This document shows positions 1 through 7,948 of a stretch of DNA of 13,010 nucleotides, in pieces; position 1 is the stretch's first letter, and every line of letters begins with the position of its first letter. This DNA comes from Candidatus Aenigmatarchaeum sp. (lineage in GTDB: Archaea > Nanobdellota > Nanobdellia > Pacearchaeales > GW2011-AR1). The notes beneath the pieces were generated by a model, which was not told the origin of the DNA, searched no databases, and worked only from the letters and a program-made list of their open reading frames with translations. Location: contig DYHK01000010.1 of assembly GCA_020724205.1 (NCBI GenBank), positions 1 through 13,010 on the forward strand. The letters are read 5' to 3'. Made by a program: the position numbers and the translations under genes.

Positions 1-1
1 G

Positions 2-835
2 GGTTATTTTGAATGGGTGGAAACAGGAAAATTATTTCGCTTTAGTTTTGCAATACAGCTGATGAATTTATCTTATTCAATGATCGATCCTTTAGTAAAG
101 TATATTATTGGAAATTATTCAAATGTTAATATAGTACCCGCATACGAAGTAGCCCGAAAATTTGCCACTTCCATTTCCGGACTTTTTTTTAATACATTTA
201 AAATAATATTACCCAAATCAAGTTCACTAAAATCATCCGAGGAAATCCAGAACTTTATTAAGTATAAATTAACAGAATATTCCCAATACGGAATTATATA
301 CTCTGGTATGACAATAGGAATATTGTTATTACCAATTATTTTAACGATGAATTTAATATTTGGGATGAAAGAAACAATAATAATATACTTAATATTAGTA
401 TTACCGGAAGCAGTAAATAATTTTGGATTCTCTATTTATAATTTTTTTATTGGGGTCGGTCGGTTACGAATTCTTACTTTCGTTCAAATCAGTAATTTAA
501 TTATGATGACTATTGGTACGTTTATGGGGTTTTATTTCTTTAACAGCATTTTAGGATTGTTAGGGTATTTTTTTTCTGTAGTTCTTGGAAATTTAATAAT
601 GCTTCATTACTTAAATAAGAATTGGTATATGGATTTTTTGTGTTTCATTAAAAGATCGAATCTTTATAAACTAATTATTTTACTGGTATTAATTTTTATC
701 GCTTTGATTTTATTATATAATTCATGGCCAATCGATTATAATTATATTTTTGCTTTTGTAAGTATCTTATCATTACTGATGTTTCTAAATCAAATTAAAG
801 AATTTGTTAAAAATATATTCCCATTATTTAGATAA
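2..835 (+). CDS. Wzx-type polysaccharide flippase, C-terminal part (5' end outside window)
   Basis: The reading frame is open to the first bases of the window (codons from position 2 read GYFEW before the GTG at 17), so the gene starts upstream and this GTG is an internal valine. About 277 residues are visible. They are very hydrophobic, with roughly six to seven membrane segments, including VLVLIFIALILLY near the C-terminus, and short basic loops. The stretch DPLVKYIIGNYS...VPAYEVARKFA resembles the segment of MATE/PST-superfamily lipid-linked oligosaccharide flippases that precedes transmembrane helix 8. The inferred role is to move an undecaprenyl-diphosphate-linked repeat unit across the inner membrane. 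It ends 4 bases before the next glycosyltransferase, which suggests one transcript. MurJ-like or teichuronic-type exporters are alternatives within the same superfamily. The substrate cannot be told. Confidence 0.8.
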   Translation, partial: GYFEWVETGKLFRFSFAIQLMNLSYSMIDPLVKYIIGNYSNVNIVPAYEVARKFATSISGLFFNTFKIILPKSSSLKSSEEIQNFIKYKLTEYSQYGIIYSGMTIGILLLPIILTMNLIFGMKETIIIYLILVLPEAVNNFGFSIYNFFIGVGRLRILTFVQISNLIMMTIGTFMGFYFFNSILGLLGYFFSVVLGNLIMLHYLNKNWYMDFLCFIKRSNLYKLIILLVLIFIALILLYNSWPIDYNYIFAFVSILSLLMFLNQIKEFVKNIFPLFR

Positions 836-839
836 TCAA

Positions 840-1847
840 ATGAGAAAGCAACCGTTAGTATCTGCCATTGTTTCCGTTTATAATTCAGAGCGGTGCATCA
901 GAGGAAAAATTGAAGATCTTCTTAATCAAACAATAGTAGATAATCTGGAAATCATTATTGTTAATAGTGATTCCAAAGAAAATGAAGAAGAAATAATTCA
1001 AGAGTACACAGTTGCTTATCCAAATATTATTTACCTAAGAACCGAAGAGAGAGAAACAATTTATAAAGCTTGGAATAGGGGGATAAAAATTTCTAAAGGT
1101 AAATATATTACCAATGCCAACGCTGATGATAGATTAAAAATGGATGCATTTGAGGTACTTGTAAATGTTCTTGAAAAAGATAATAATATTGCTTTGGTTT
1201 ATGCCAACCAGTACATTTCTAATATCCCAAATGAAAAGTTTAATGAAATAAAAACAAAAAAGAAATGGATAATACCACAATTCGATTATTTTGTTCAGTT
1301 GGATAGGTGTGTTGTTTTATCTCAGCCCATGTGGAGAAGTTCCTTACACTTTGAAGATAATATTTGGTTTGATGAAAATCTAGAAATATGTGGAGATCAT
1401 AAATTTGTTCTGAAAATTCAGAAAAAATATTCAATAAGATATTTACAAAGTGTATTAGGAACTTTTTATGTTGATAAAAAAAGAACTAACCGATCATTAA
1501 ATAACTTAAAATATCTTGAAATCGAAAAAACAAATATGACTAGTAATTTTATTTGCCATTATATAAATACAATAGATGAAAAAAATTTATGGGTAATTAA
1601 AAAAATGTTTACTTGTAAAGTCGTTTTACCCATCCCAATCTTAAGAGGATTAAATATTATTAAAAATATTGTTTTACCTAATAAACATCAGTTTACTCAT
1701 GAATTCGTATACTACGTTTATATATTAATTTGTATGCGCCTAGGAGAATATGGAAAAGCGTTATATTATTCAAATAAACTTTTAAAACGAAAAGATTCTG
1801 CAAGAATAAAATTGTTAAAAGAAAAAATAATAACAAAAATAAATTAA
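840..1847 (+). CDS. Glycosyltransferase family 2 protein
   Basis: A soluble GT-A fold glycosyltransferase of 335 residues. The N-terminus PLVSAIVSVYNSE (residues 5-17) is the typical first strand and loop of GT2 enzymes. VNSDS (41-45) is the nucleotide-binding aspartate region, NADD (94-97) occupies the metal-binding DXD position, and GDHKF (185-189) fits the catalytic-base region. The variant with NADDR is a recognisable GT2 subgroup. The ATG at 840 is preferred over an in-frame TTG at 804, because the TTG would overlap the flippase by 32 bases and add 12 residues ahead of the GT2 strand. There is no Shine-Dalgarno sequence, as for most genes here. Sugar donor and acceptor are unknown; it probably adds one residue to a lipid-linked repeat unit. 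The 71 bases that follow, to 1918, hold no visible gene. Confidence 0.85.
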   Translation: MRKQPLVSAIVSVYNSERCIRGKIEDLLNQTIVDNLEIIIVNSDSKENEEEIIQEYTVAYPNIIYLRTEERETIYKAWNRGIKISKGKYITNANADDRLKMDAFEVLVNVLEKDNNIALVYANQYISNIPNEKFNEIKTKKKWIIPQFDYFVQLDRCVVLSQPMWRSSLHFEDNIWFDENLEICGDHKFVLKIQKKYSIRYLQSVLGTFYVDKKRTNRSLNNLKYLEIEKTNMTSNFICHYINTIDEKNLWVIKKMFTCKVVLPIPILRGLNIIKNIVLPNKHQFTHEFVYYVYILICMRLGEYGKALYYSNKLLKRKDSARIKLLKEKIITKIN

Positions 1848-1918
1848 ATTGCCGATTGTCTGATTAACACAAAAAATTATTTGCAGATAAAAATGAGATT
1901 ATTCACTTTTAATATTTT

Positions 1919-3094
1919 ATGAAAATATTACAAATAAATAATTTTCCTAGATTAGGAGGTGCGGAAGTTTTATTTCAAAATAGTATTGAACTCCTTGAAC
2001 GGTATGGTAATCAAGTAGTTTCCTTTAGTTCAAGAATTAATGAAAAAAATATTGTGACTGATTATTCAATTGAGAAATCTAAAAGTTTAGTTTCCCGGGC
2101 ATATTCAATTGAGGCAAAAAAAAAAATAGAGCAAATTATTTTATTAGAAAAACCAGACATTGCCCATTTTCATAATATTATTGGAAGTATAACTTTTTCG
2201 ATTTTACCTGTGTTAAAAAGGAATAAAATTCCTATTGTTGCCACAATTCATGACTATAAGTTATTATGCCCTACTAGTAATTTCTATAATGCTAGAAAGA
2301 ATGAGTTATGCGAAAAATGTAAAGGTGGAAAATTTTATAATTGCGTAGTAGATAGGTGCTCTACTAAAGGACTGCTGAATAGTATATTATTATCGAGCGA
2401 AGGTTATTTCAGGAATATATTTTTCCCATTTCATAAGATAATTGATGAGTTCATCTTTGTGAGTGATTTTGAGCTTAAGAAATTTTTAGAGGTTTACCCT
2501 TATCTTATTTCAAAGTCGAATCTTATTTATAATTTTACAAACCGCTTTTCTTATAGTGAAAACAAAGGGAATTATTTTTTATCTTTTGGCAGACTTGCTG
2601 TAGAAAAAGGATTATTAACCCTTCTAGAGACATTTCGTAGGCTCCCAAGTGCAACCCTTAAAATTGTTGGTGAAGGAGAATTAAAGGAAGTTATTTCGAA
2701 TAATAAAACCCATAATGTTGAGTTAATTGGATTTAAATTTGGAAAAGAATTGGAACAGATTATTAAAGACGCCTACTTCACTATTGTTCCATCTGAATGT
2801 TATGAAACAAACTCTTTAACTACAGTAGAATCCTATTCTTTTGGAAAACCAGTAATAGGTACTAATCTAGGAGCATTAAGTGAACTTATAATTAATGGTA
2901 TTACCGGTTTTACTTTTAAGAGAAAAAATATTGATGAGCTTGCTGAAATTATAAATACTTGTCTTCGAATGGGAAATGAACAATATTTCCATTATTCTAA
3001 AAATGCCTTTAAATTTGCAAATGAAAAATTTTCGCCAGACGTACATTATACTCAACTAATGGAAGTATATAATAAAGCTCTACTTAAAAATTAA
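1919..3094 (+). CDS. GT4-type glycosyltransferase with cysteine-rich insertion
   Basis: A GT-B fold retaining glycosyltransferase of 391 residues. The N-terminal domain has the acceptor-side glycine loop GGAE (13-16) and AHFHN (82-86). The C-terminal donor domain has FGRLAVEKG (223-231) and an EX7E motif, E296 to E304 within PSECYETNSLTTVESYSFGKP. After HDYKLLCP (111-118) there is a cysteine-rich insertion with C117, C131, C134, C142 and C147. A cysteine-bearing loop at this place is known in a subset of GT4 enzymes. A metal-binding or disulfide role is possible but is inference. The ATG at 1919 follows a 71-base gap, the first break in close packing, and has no Shine-Dalgarno sequence. Donor and acceptor are unknown. 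Confidence 0.87.
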   Translation: MKILQINNFPRLGGAEVLFQNSIELLERYGNQVVSFSSRINEKNIVTDYSIEKSKSLVSRAYSIEAKKKIEQIILLEKPDIAHFHNIIGSITFSILPVLKRNKIPIVATIHDYKLLCPTSNFYNARKNELCEKCKGGKFYNCVVDRCSTKGLLNSILLSSEGYFRNIFFPFHKIIDEFIFVSDFELKKFLEVYPYLISKSNLIYNFTNRFSYSENKGNYFLSFGRLAVEKGLLTLLETFRRLPSATLKIVGEGELKEVISNNKTHNVELIGFKFGKELEQIIKDAYFTIVPSECYETNSLTTVESYSFGKPVIGTNLGALSELIINGITGFTFKRKNIDELAEIINTCLRMGNEQYFHYSKNAFKFANEKFSPDVHYTQLMEVYNKALLKN

Positions 3095-3120
3095 TAAAAT
3101 TTTTGGGACTGGTCTTTTTA

Positions 3121-4236
3121 ATGAAGATACTAATTGATGGAAGAGTATTAGATAGAAAAATAACAGGTACGAGCAGATATTTGCTTAATATTTTAAAGGT
3201 ATTACCGCAATGCGATAATATTAATAACTATTTATTAATCACAAATTCTGCCCCAGACTCTAACAGAAGTTTCTACAAAATAATTAATTATAAAAGCTCT
3301 ATACTTCCTTACAAACTATATTCTCCATTTTGGTTAAATTATAATATTCCGTCGCTTATAAAAGAGCATAGAATTGATATACTTTTTTCACCAAACGTTT
3401 TAACACCTATAAATAAAATAAAAGGTGTTAAATTTGTATCGGTTGTACACGATTCTATTTACAAAATATACCCTGAATATTATCCTTTCTTCTATCGTTT
3501 ATATTTAGATTTTTTTTTACCAATATCGTTAAATAATTCAGATGCAATTGTCACGGTTTCTGAATTATCGAAAAAAGATATTACTAAACATTTTCATATA
3601 CACAATGAAAAAATATTTGTAATTCCAAACACAGTTTCTTCTATTTTTAATTCCGAAAGAGTAAGTGAGGATGAAAAAAGTAAGCTGGTATTTAAGTACG
3701 GGCTGCCAAGGAAATATTTACTTTTTGTAGGTGTAATTGAAAAAAGAAAAAACATCTTTGGAATTTTGAAGGTGATGGATAAATTAAAAGAAAAAGGAAG
3801 TAAATTAGAATTAGTTTTAGTAGGAAAATCCGGTTACTATGCTTCGATGATTTTACCAGAAATTAAAAAGCGGGAAAATTTTATTAGATACATTAGTTTT
3901 ATTGATGATATAGATCTAGCCTCGATTTACAAAAGTTCATTTGCTTTTATTTTTCCATCATATTATGAAGGATTTGGCATCCCGCCTTTAGAAGCTATGA
4001 ATTGTGGAATTCCTGTTCTTTCTTCTAACACTTCTGCTATGTTAGAAGTTGTTGGAAATGGGGGAATTCTTCTGGACCCTGATGACCATGATTCGTTTGT
4101 AAATGAAATACTAAAACTAGAAAATGATGAAGATTTTTATTCTGCGATGAAAAGAAACGCTTTAGAACAAGCAAAAAAATTCAACTTAGAATCGAGTACT
4201 AAAAAATTAATAGATATTTTTAATGTATTTAAGTAA
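3121..4236 (+). CDS. GT4-type glycosyltransferase (mannosyltransferase-like)
   Basis: A GT-B retaining glycosyltransferase of 371 residues from the ATG at 3121. The start MKILIDGRVLDRKITGTSRY places the TG.SRY loop at residues 15-20, as in GT4 enzymes of the mannosyltransferase-like O-antigen group. VVHDSIY (108-114) follows the first Rossmann half, PNTV (169-172) marks the domain crossover, VGVIEKRKN (203-211) is the donor-domain entry, and EGFGIPPLE (E283 to E291) is a textbook EX7E motif. An in-frame TTG at 3103 would add six hydrophobic residues (MGLVFL) and is less likely. The gene starts 26 bases after the previous stop. Mannose is a guess from similarity only; the donor is not fixed by these motifs. 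Confidence 0.87.
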   Translation: MKILIDGRVLDRKITGTSRYLLNILKVLPQCDNINNYLLITNSAPDSNRSFYKIINYKSSILPYKLYSPFWLNYNIPSLIKEHRIDILFSPNVLTPINKIKGVKFVSVVHDSIYKIYPEYYPFFYRLYLDFFLPISLNNSDAIVTVSELSKKDITKHFHIHNEKIFVIPNTVSSIFNSERVSEDEKSKLVFKYGLPRKYLLFVGVIEKRKNIFGILKVMDKLKEKGSKLELVLVGKSGYYASMILPEIKKRENFIRYISFIDDIDLASIYKSSFAFIFPSYYEGFGIPPLEAMNCGIPVLSSNTSAMLEVVGNGGILLDPDDHDSFVNEILKLENDEDFYSAMKRNALEQAKKFNLESSTKKLIDIFNVFK

Positions 4237-4271
4237 CTCAAGTTGTTGCCTATTAATCAAAGGGCATTGTA

Positions 4272-4331
4272 GCCACCAATTTCACTAATTATCACGAATA
4301 TAATTATAATATAATTTGTGAAATTCGTGGC
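4272..4331. repeat. Imperfect 21-bp inverted repeat in intergenic gap
   Basis: Bases 4272-4292 and 4311-4331 are reverse complements at 19 of 21 positions, around an 18-base AT-only-but-for-one-CACG loop. The outer 14 bases are GCCACCAATTTCAC on the left and GTGAAATTCGTGGC on the right, with one mismatch. The loop also holds CACGAAT, a partial copy of the arm's own motif. No T-tract follows, so it does not look like a standard intrinsic terminator. It sits in the 170-base gap 4237-4406, where no gene is visible. From memory, GCCACGAATTTCAC-like sequences recur between genes in Bacteroidota and Ignavibacteria-like genomes, so a dispersed palindromic repeat or the scar of a small mobile element is plausible. 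Confidence 0.7.
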
Positions 4332-4406
4332 AAGATAATACAAAATAATATCTAGCAGTCAACCTGTGTAAGTAAGCTACTATTTTGAGGTTAACAAATC
4401 ACTTTG

Positions 4407-5540
4407 ATGAAAATACTCTTAGTCATAACAAAATCTGAAATTGGCGGAGCACAAGTTTTTATTTTAAACCTTGCAAGATCATTAAAAAATATGGGGCACC
4501 AGGTAGAAGTTGCGGCCGGCGATGGTAATTATCTGTTTACTGAGCTTGAAAATAATGGAATTATTTATCACTACCTTAATTCATTGAAAAGAAATTTCAA
4601 TATCCCAAAAGCACTTTATTTTATATTTGATCTTTATCGTCTCCTAAAAAAAAATAATTATGATATAATTCATTTGAATAGTTCTAACACTTTAATTGGT
4701 GCGCTTTCATCTTATTTTTTTGTGAAACGTCCTAAAATAGTATTTACATTCCACGGACTGTCGCTACTCGATAAAAATTATCAAACCAATTTTTTCTTGA
4801 AATACCTTACAAAAACCTATTACAAAATATTTCTGAAAATTATTGATGAGTCCGTTTTTGTTAGTCAATCTAATTTTACAGAAATGCAAGATGCTGGAAT
4901 AACTAAAGATGCTAAAGTAATTATGAATGGATTAGATTCAGGTAATATGAACTTCATCTCAGCCAAAGAAGCTAGAGAATATTTTTCTGATTTATGTAAA
5001 GTTGATTTTATGGAGACTTTTCTCTTGGGCTCTACGGGAAGGCTATCGTATCAAAAAAATTACGATTTTTTAATTGATAACTTTTCTGATATTAATAAGA
5101 AAATTCCAAATGCAAGGGTAATAATAATAGGCGATGGACCGGATAGGGAAATTTTGAGTAGGAAAATAAAATTGCTTAGCATCGATAAATATTTTTTCTT
5201 CTTAGGTGCAATAAAGGACTCATTTAGATATATAAAAGCTTTCGATTTGTTTGTCTTACCATCTCGTTATGAAGGACTCTCAATAAGTTTAATTGAGGCA
5301 ATCTTTGCTGGAATTCCAATTCTCGCTAGTAATGTAGGAGGTAATTCTGAAATAGTTGGAATTAAATCTCCTCAGCTGTTCAATTTAAATGATCCGGAAG
5401 ATTTTTTACGAAAACTTATTGATATAAAAAATAACCGGTCACTCATTGTTGACTCTAATATTAGTATTAAAAACAAGTTTGCCTTGGAAAAAATGACTTT
5501 GAGTTATGAAAATTTATACAAGTCTTTATTGAATGATTAG
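4407..5540 (+). CDS. GT4-type glycosyltransferase
   Basis: A GT-B glycosyltransferase of 377 residues. The N-terminal loop GGAQ (13-16) follows MKILLVITKSEI. TFHG (114-117) and FVSQSN (151-156) mark the acceptor domain and the hinge. The donor domain has GSTGRLSYQKN (208-218), IGDGPDR (241-247) and the EX7E pair E289 to E297 in RYEGLSISLIEAI. The ATG at 4407 is chosen over the TTG immediately before it. The gene starts after the largest gap of the left half, so it may open a new transcript, although no convincing promoter is visible. The sequence resembles the capsular/EPS GT4 group; galactose, glucose or N-acetylhexosamine transfer are all possible. Its stop (TAG, 5538-5540) overlaps a short frame starting at the ATG at 5533, which bears on the start of the next gene. 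Confidence 0.87.
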   Translation: MKILLVITKSEIGGAQVFILNLARSLKNMGHQVEVAAGDGNYLFTELENNGIIYHYLNSLKRNFNIPKALYFIFDLYRLLKKNNYDIIHLNSSNTLIGALSSYFFVKRPKIVFTFHGLSLLDKNYQTNFFLKYLTKTYYKIFLKIIDESVFVSQSNFTEMQDAGITKDAKVIMNGLDSGNMNFISAKEAREYFSDLCKVDFMETFLLGSTGRLSYQKNYDFLIDNFSDINKKIPNARVIIIGDGPDREILSRKIKLLSIDKYFFFLGAIKDSFRYIKAFDLFVLPSRYEGLSISLIEAIFAGIPILASNVGGNSEIVGIKSPQLFNLNDPEDFLRKLIDIKNNRSLIVDSNISIKNKFALEKMTLSYENLYKSLLND

Positions 5541-5567
5541 TATAGTATTTGTTAATAAAATTGATTT

Positions 5568-5579
5568 AAGAGGCAGGGG
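5568..5579 (+). promoter_or_regulatory. Candidate ribosome binding site before flippase 2
   Basis: AAGAGG (5568-5573) and AGGGG (5575-5579) are purine-rich Shine-Dalgarno-like sequences. The first lies 9 bases before an ATA at 5583; the second lies 6 bases before an ATC at 5586. Most other genes in the window have nothing similar ahead of their starts. Its placement supports initiation near 5583-5586 although no standard start codon is there. Confidence 0.45.
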
Positions 5580-5582
5580 CCA

Positions 5583-7025
5583 ATAATCCAAAAAATCACT
5601 AAAAATATCTTTTCGCTTTCGGTTGGACAATGCTTATCCCTGGCGTTAAATTTTATTTCATTTGTTCTTGCTGCAAGGTATTTAACTGTTCATGATTTTG
5701 GCACATTCGGTTTTCTTGTTGCTATCGTTGGTATTCTTTCTAAGGTAATCGATTTTGGCTTAGGACCTATTATTTTCCGGGAGTATTCAAAATATTTAGA
5801 TAGCAACAAGCTTTTAAATAGCGCTATTTCAATTCGACTCGTAATCTTTTTAGGTTTAGTAACAATCTATAATATCACTGTTTTCTTTCTTGATTTTACA
5901 TTAAAAGAAATAATTCTTTCCAATATTTTATTTGTTAGCATTATCCTTTCTACTAGAATGGCTAATTTTAGAGAACTTATTGCCACGCCTTTTAAAGTTC
6001 ATCTTAAGATGCATTACCCAATGACCCTTACAATACTGGATAGTTTATTATTTCTTATACTGGTTGCGGTTATGTCTTTAGTAAAAGGCGGGTTATATTA
6101 TTTCGTTCTTTCATACGTTTTGTCAACCTTACCTGGATTTGTAATTCAATTTGTATTTCTCGAAAAAAAATTCGATTTCAAACCCTTTATTACTTTTTAC
6201 AAAGCAAAGTGGCTGCTTAAAGAAGCATATCCGCTGGCAGGATTTGTATTACTGGCAATTGTATATCAGCAGTTTGATATTGTTCTACTTACTTACTATA
6301 AAGGCGAATACTCTGCTGGAATTTATTCTGTTGCCGCACGGCTAACTATGCCGCTAAACATTATTCCAAATGTTGTTGTAACTACTGTATTCCCTTTCCT
6401 CGTAAAAAACCTGTACGACCGGATTAAAACCGATGCAATTAACTCGCTGGTTTTTAAAGTTCTTTTTCTTATCTCTTTTCTTATTGCTGTTATTTTTTCT
6501 TTCAGATCAGAAAACATTGTTACTCTACTGTTCGGAATAAAATTCCGTTCAGCCGCTCTGCCTTCTGCTATGATTTTCTGGTCCCTTGTGTTTATGTTTT
6601 TTAATTACTTTACTCTCGATCTTCTAACTGCGCATAGCAAACAAATAATAAACTTAGTTTACTCTTTGCTTCTGGTCGTCTCTAATACAATACTTAATGT
6701 TTTACTAATTCCGCATTATTCTTATGCCGGTGTTGGATTTGCAAAAGTAATAGCCGGATTTCTTGGCTTTATGTTTCTCTTCTGGGCATTAAATAAAAAT
6801 CAATTTACTTTATCATTTATAAACCTTAGATTTTTTATATGGGCTCTATCTGTTGCAGCATTGGTGTACGTCTTATCGATGCTGCCCCTTTTAATTTACC
6901 TTTTAGTATCGTTCATATTAATTTTGTATTCGTTAAAGCTTTTTAACTATTTTGAAAATGAGGAGTGGGATTTGATTTTCCGATTAATTAACAGGGAACG
7001 ATGGAGCAGCTATCTCCGCAAATAG
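5583..7025 (+). CDS. Wzx-type polysaccharide flippase with no standard start codon
   Basis: A polysaccharide-transport (PST/MATE superfamily) membrane protein, about 480 residues if read from 5583. The first in-frame ATG is at 5958, but the frame upstream is open back to a TGA at 5562-5564 and encodes the usual flippase N-terminus: IIQKITKNIFSLSVGQ, then FISFVLAARYLTVHDFGTFGF and FGLGPIIFREYSKY. Starting at 5958 would lose about four membrane helices. Between 5565 and 5958 there is no ATG, GTG or TTG in frame; the first non-ATN candidate is CTG at 5640, inside the first helix. ATA (5583) or ATC (5586) behind a Shine-Dalgarno-like stretch is therefore the provisional start. Alternatively, an ATG at 5533 reads MISIVFVNKIDLRGRG and would join this frame by a one-base change near GGGG (5576-5579). 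Around 12-14 helices are expected and the C-terminus looks complete. It overlaps the next gene by 25 bases. The role is inferred to be repeat-unit translocation. Confidence 0.82.
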   Translation: MIQKITKNIFSLSVGQCLSLALNFISFVLAARYLTVHDFGTFGFLVAIVGILSKVIDFGLGPIIFREYSKYLDSNKLLNSAISIRLVIFLGLVTIYNITVFFLDFTLKEIILSNILFVSIILSTRMANFRELIATPFKVHLKMHYPMTLTILDSLLFLILVAVMSLVKGGLYYFVLSYVLSTLPGFVIQFVFLEKKFDFKPFITFYKAKWLLKEAYPLAGFVLLAIVYQQFDIVLLTYYKGEYSAGIYSVAARLTMPLNIIPNVVVTTVFPFLVKNLYDRIKTDAINSLVFKVLFLISFLIAVIFSFRSENIVTLLFGIKFRSAALPSAMIFWSLVFMFFNYFTLDLLTAHSKQIINLVYSLLLVVSNTILNVLLIPHYSYAGVGFAKVIAGFLGFMFLFWALNKNQFTLSFINLRFFIWALSVAALVYVLSMLPLLIYLLVSFILILYSLKLFNYFENEEWDLIFRLINRERWSSYLRK

Positions 7026-7947
7026 ATGTTTCTGTTATTATTGTTAACTATAACGCGTTTCATCTGCTAGATGAGTGTCTAAATTCTATTTATGCGCAGT
7101 GCATTAATACAAGCAATGAAATTATTGTGGTTGATAATGGTTCTGATACCGGCGAGGTTGAGTCTGTAACTCGTAAATATCCGGATATCATTCTCATTAA
7201 AAATAAAATGAAAATTGGTTTTTCTGCTGCTAATAATAAAGCTCTATTGAATGTAAAGGGAAAGTATATTCTTTTTTTAAACAATGATACTAAGTTTACC
7301 CGGGATTCTATTAAAACGGTTTTCGATTATGCAGAAAAGTCAATAGAAAAATTATTAATTGGTATTCAACTGTTAAATTCTGATGGCTCTAAACAGGAAA
7401 GCGTTGTATTGTTTCCATCGGTATGGAACGGAATAACAGAGAATCTATTTCTTTACAAGTTGTTTCCTGAATCTAAGTTTTTTAATACTATCAGAATAAT
7501 TATGATATAAAAGAGCCAATTGAAACTGATGTTATTCGAGGTGCTTTTATGTTTTGTCCGGCAGATGAAATCCGGAAGTTAAACGGCTTAGACGAAAGAT
7601 TTTTCTTTTACTCTGAAGAGACGGATCTGTGTAAGCGTTTCAAAAATAGCGGAGGCAAAATAATTTTTTACCCCATAACCTCAATTATTCATCATGGCGG
7701 TGCAACTGCCGATACGAATTTGTGGTTCAAATTCAAGAATCAAACAATTGGAAAAATCCAGTATTATCAGAAACACTTTTACGGTATTAATTTTTTTATT
7801 GCAATTTTTTTCCATTGGATTGGACTCTTATTAAGAGGAATAATCTTTTCGATTTCCGGAATGATAACACTAAATAAGAACAGATTACTAAAAGGTTATT
7901 ACTTTTTTAAACAAATGTTTGTTTATCCAGTTAACAAATTTAATTAA
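7001..7947 (+). pseudogene. GT2 (rhamnosyltransferase-like) glycosyltransferase split by a frameshift
   Basis: Two adjacent frames together make one GT2 enzyme of about 315 residues. The first (7001-7510) has VSVIIVNYN (10-18), VVDNGSD (43-49), GFSAANNKAL (73-82) and the DXD-type LNNDT (93-97). The second, open from 7486 to 7947, continues YDIKEPIETDVIRGAFMF, then the GLDERFFFYSEETDLC stretch with the ED-type catalytic region, HHGG, and two C-terminal hydrophobic segments. The order is that of dTDP-rhamnosyltransferase-like GT2 proteins. The frame changes between 7486 and 7507: frame one stops at TAA 7508-7510, and frame two has a TAA at 7483-7485. A single missing base there would explain it. 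Nothing else is degraded, so it is either a recent mutation or an assembly error. Each half lacks part of the catalytic set, so neither should work alone. The ATG at 7001 lies inside the end of the flippase gene, with AGGGA upstream. Confidence 0.83.
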
Positions 7948-7948
7948 C

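Noticed and set aside
17..19. GTG at 17 as the start of the first flippase
   Set aside because: The frame is open upstream to the window edge and the visible protein lacks the N-terminal half of the family, so the gene is cut by the window.
804..839. Upstream TTG starts for the GT2 at 840 and likewise for the genes at 3121, 4407 and 7949 (TTG at 3103, 4404, 7919)
   Set aside because: In each case an ATG follows closely and begins exactly at the conserved first strand. The TTG versions add unconserved residues and mostly overlap the upstream gene or intergenic DNA.
4305..4315. Two overlapping TATAAT boxes as a promoter for the 4407 gene
   Set aside because: They fall in the AT-only loop of the palindrome with no convincing -35 element; TATAAT is cheap in DNA this AT-rich, and the likely host group uses a different promoter consensus.
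4358..4395. Weak hairpin GTCAACCT / AGGTTAAC before the GT4 at 4407
   Set aside because: Only 7 of 8 bases pair across a 22-base loop; this is expected by chance and has no T-tract.
7478..7510. Programmed -1 frameshift at the T6 run joining the two GT2 halves
   Set aside because: Slipping back one base at T6 leads straight into a TAA at 7483-7485, so it cannot reach the downstream frame. No other slippery heptamer is seen before the stop at 7508.
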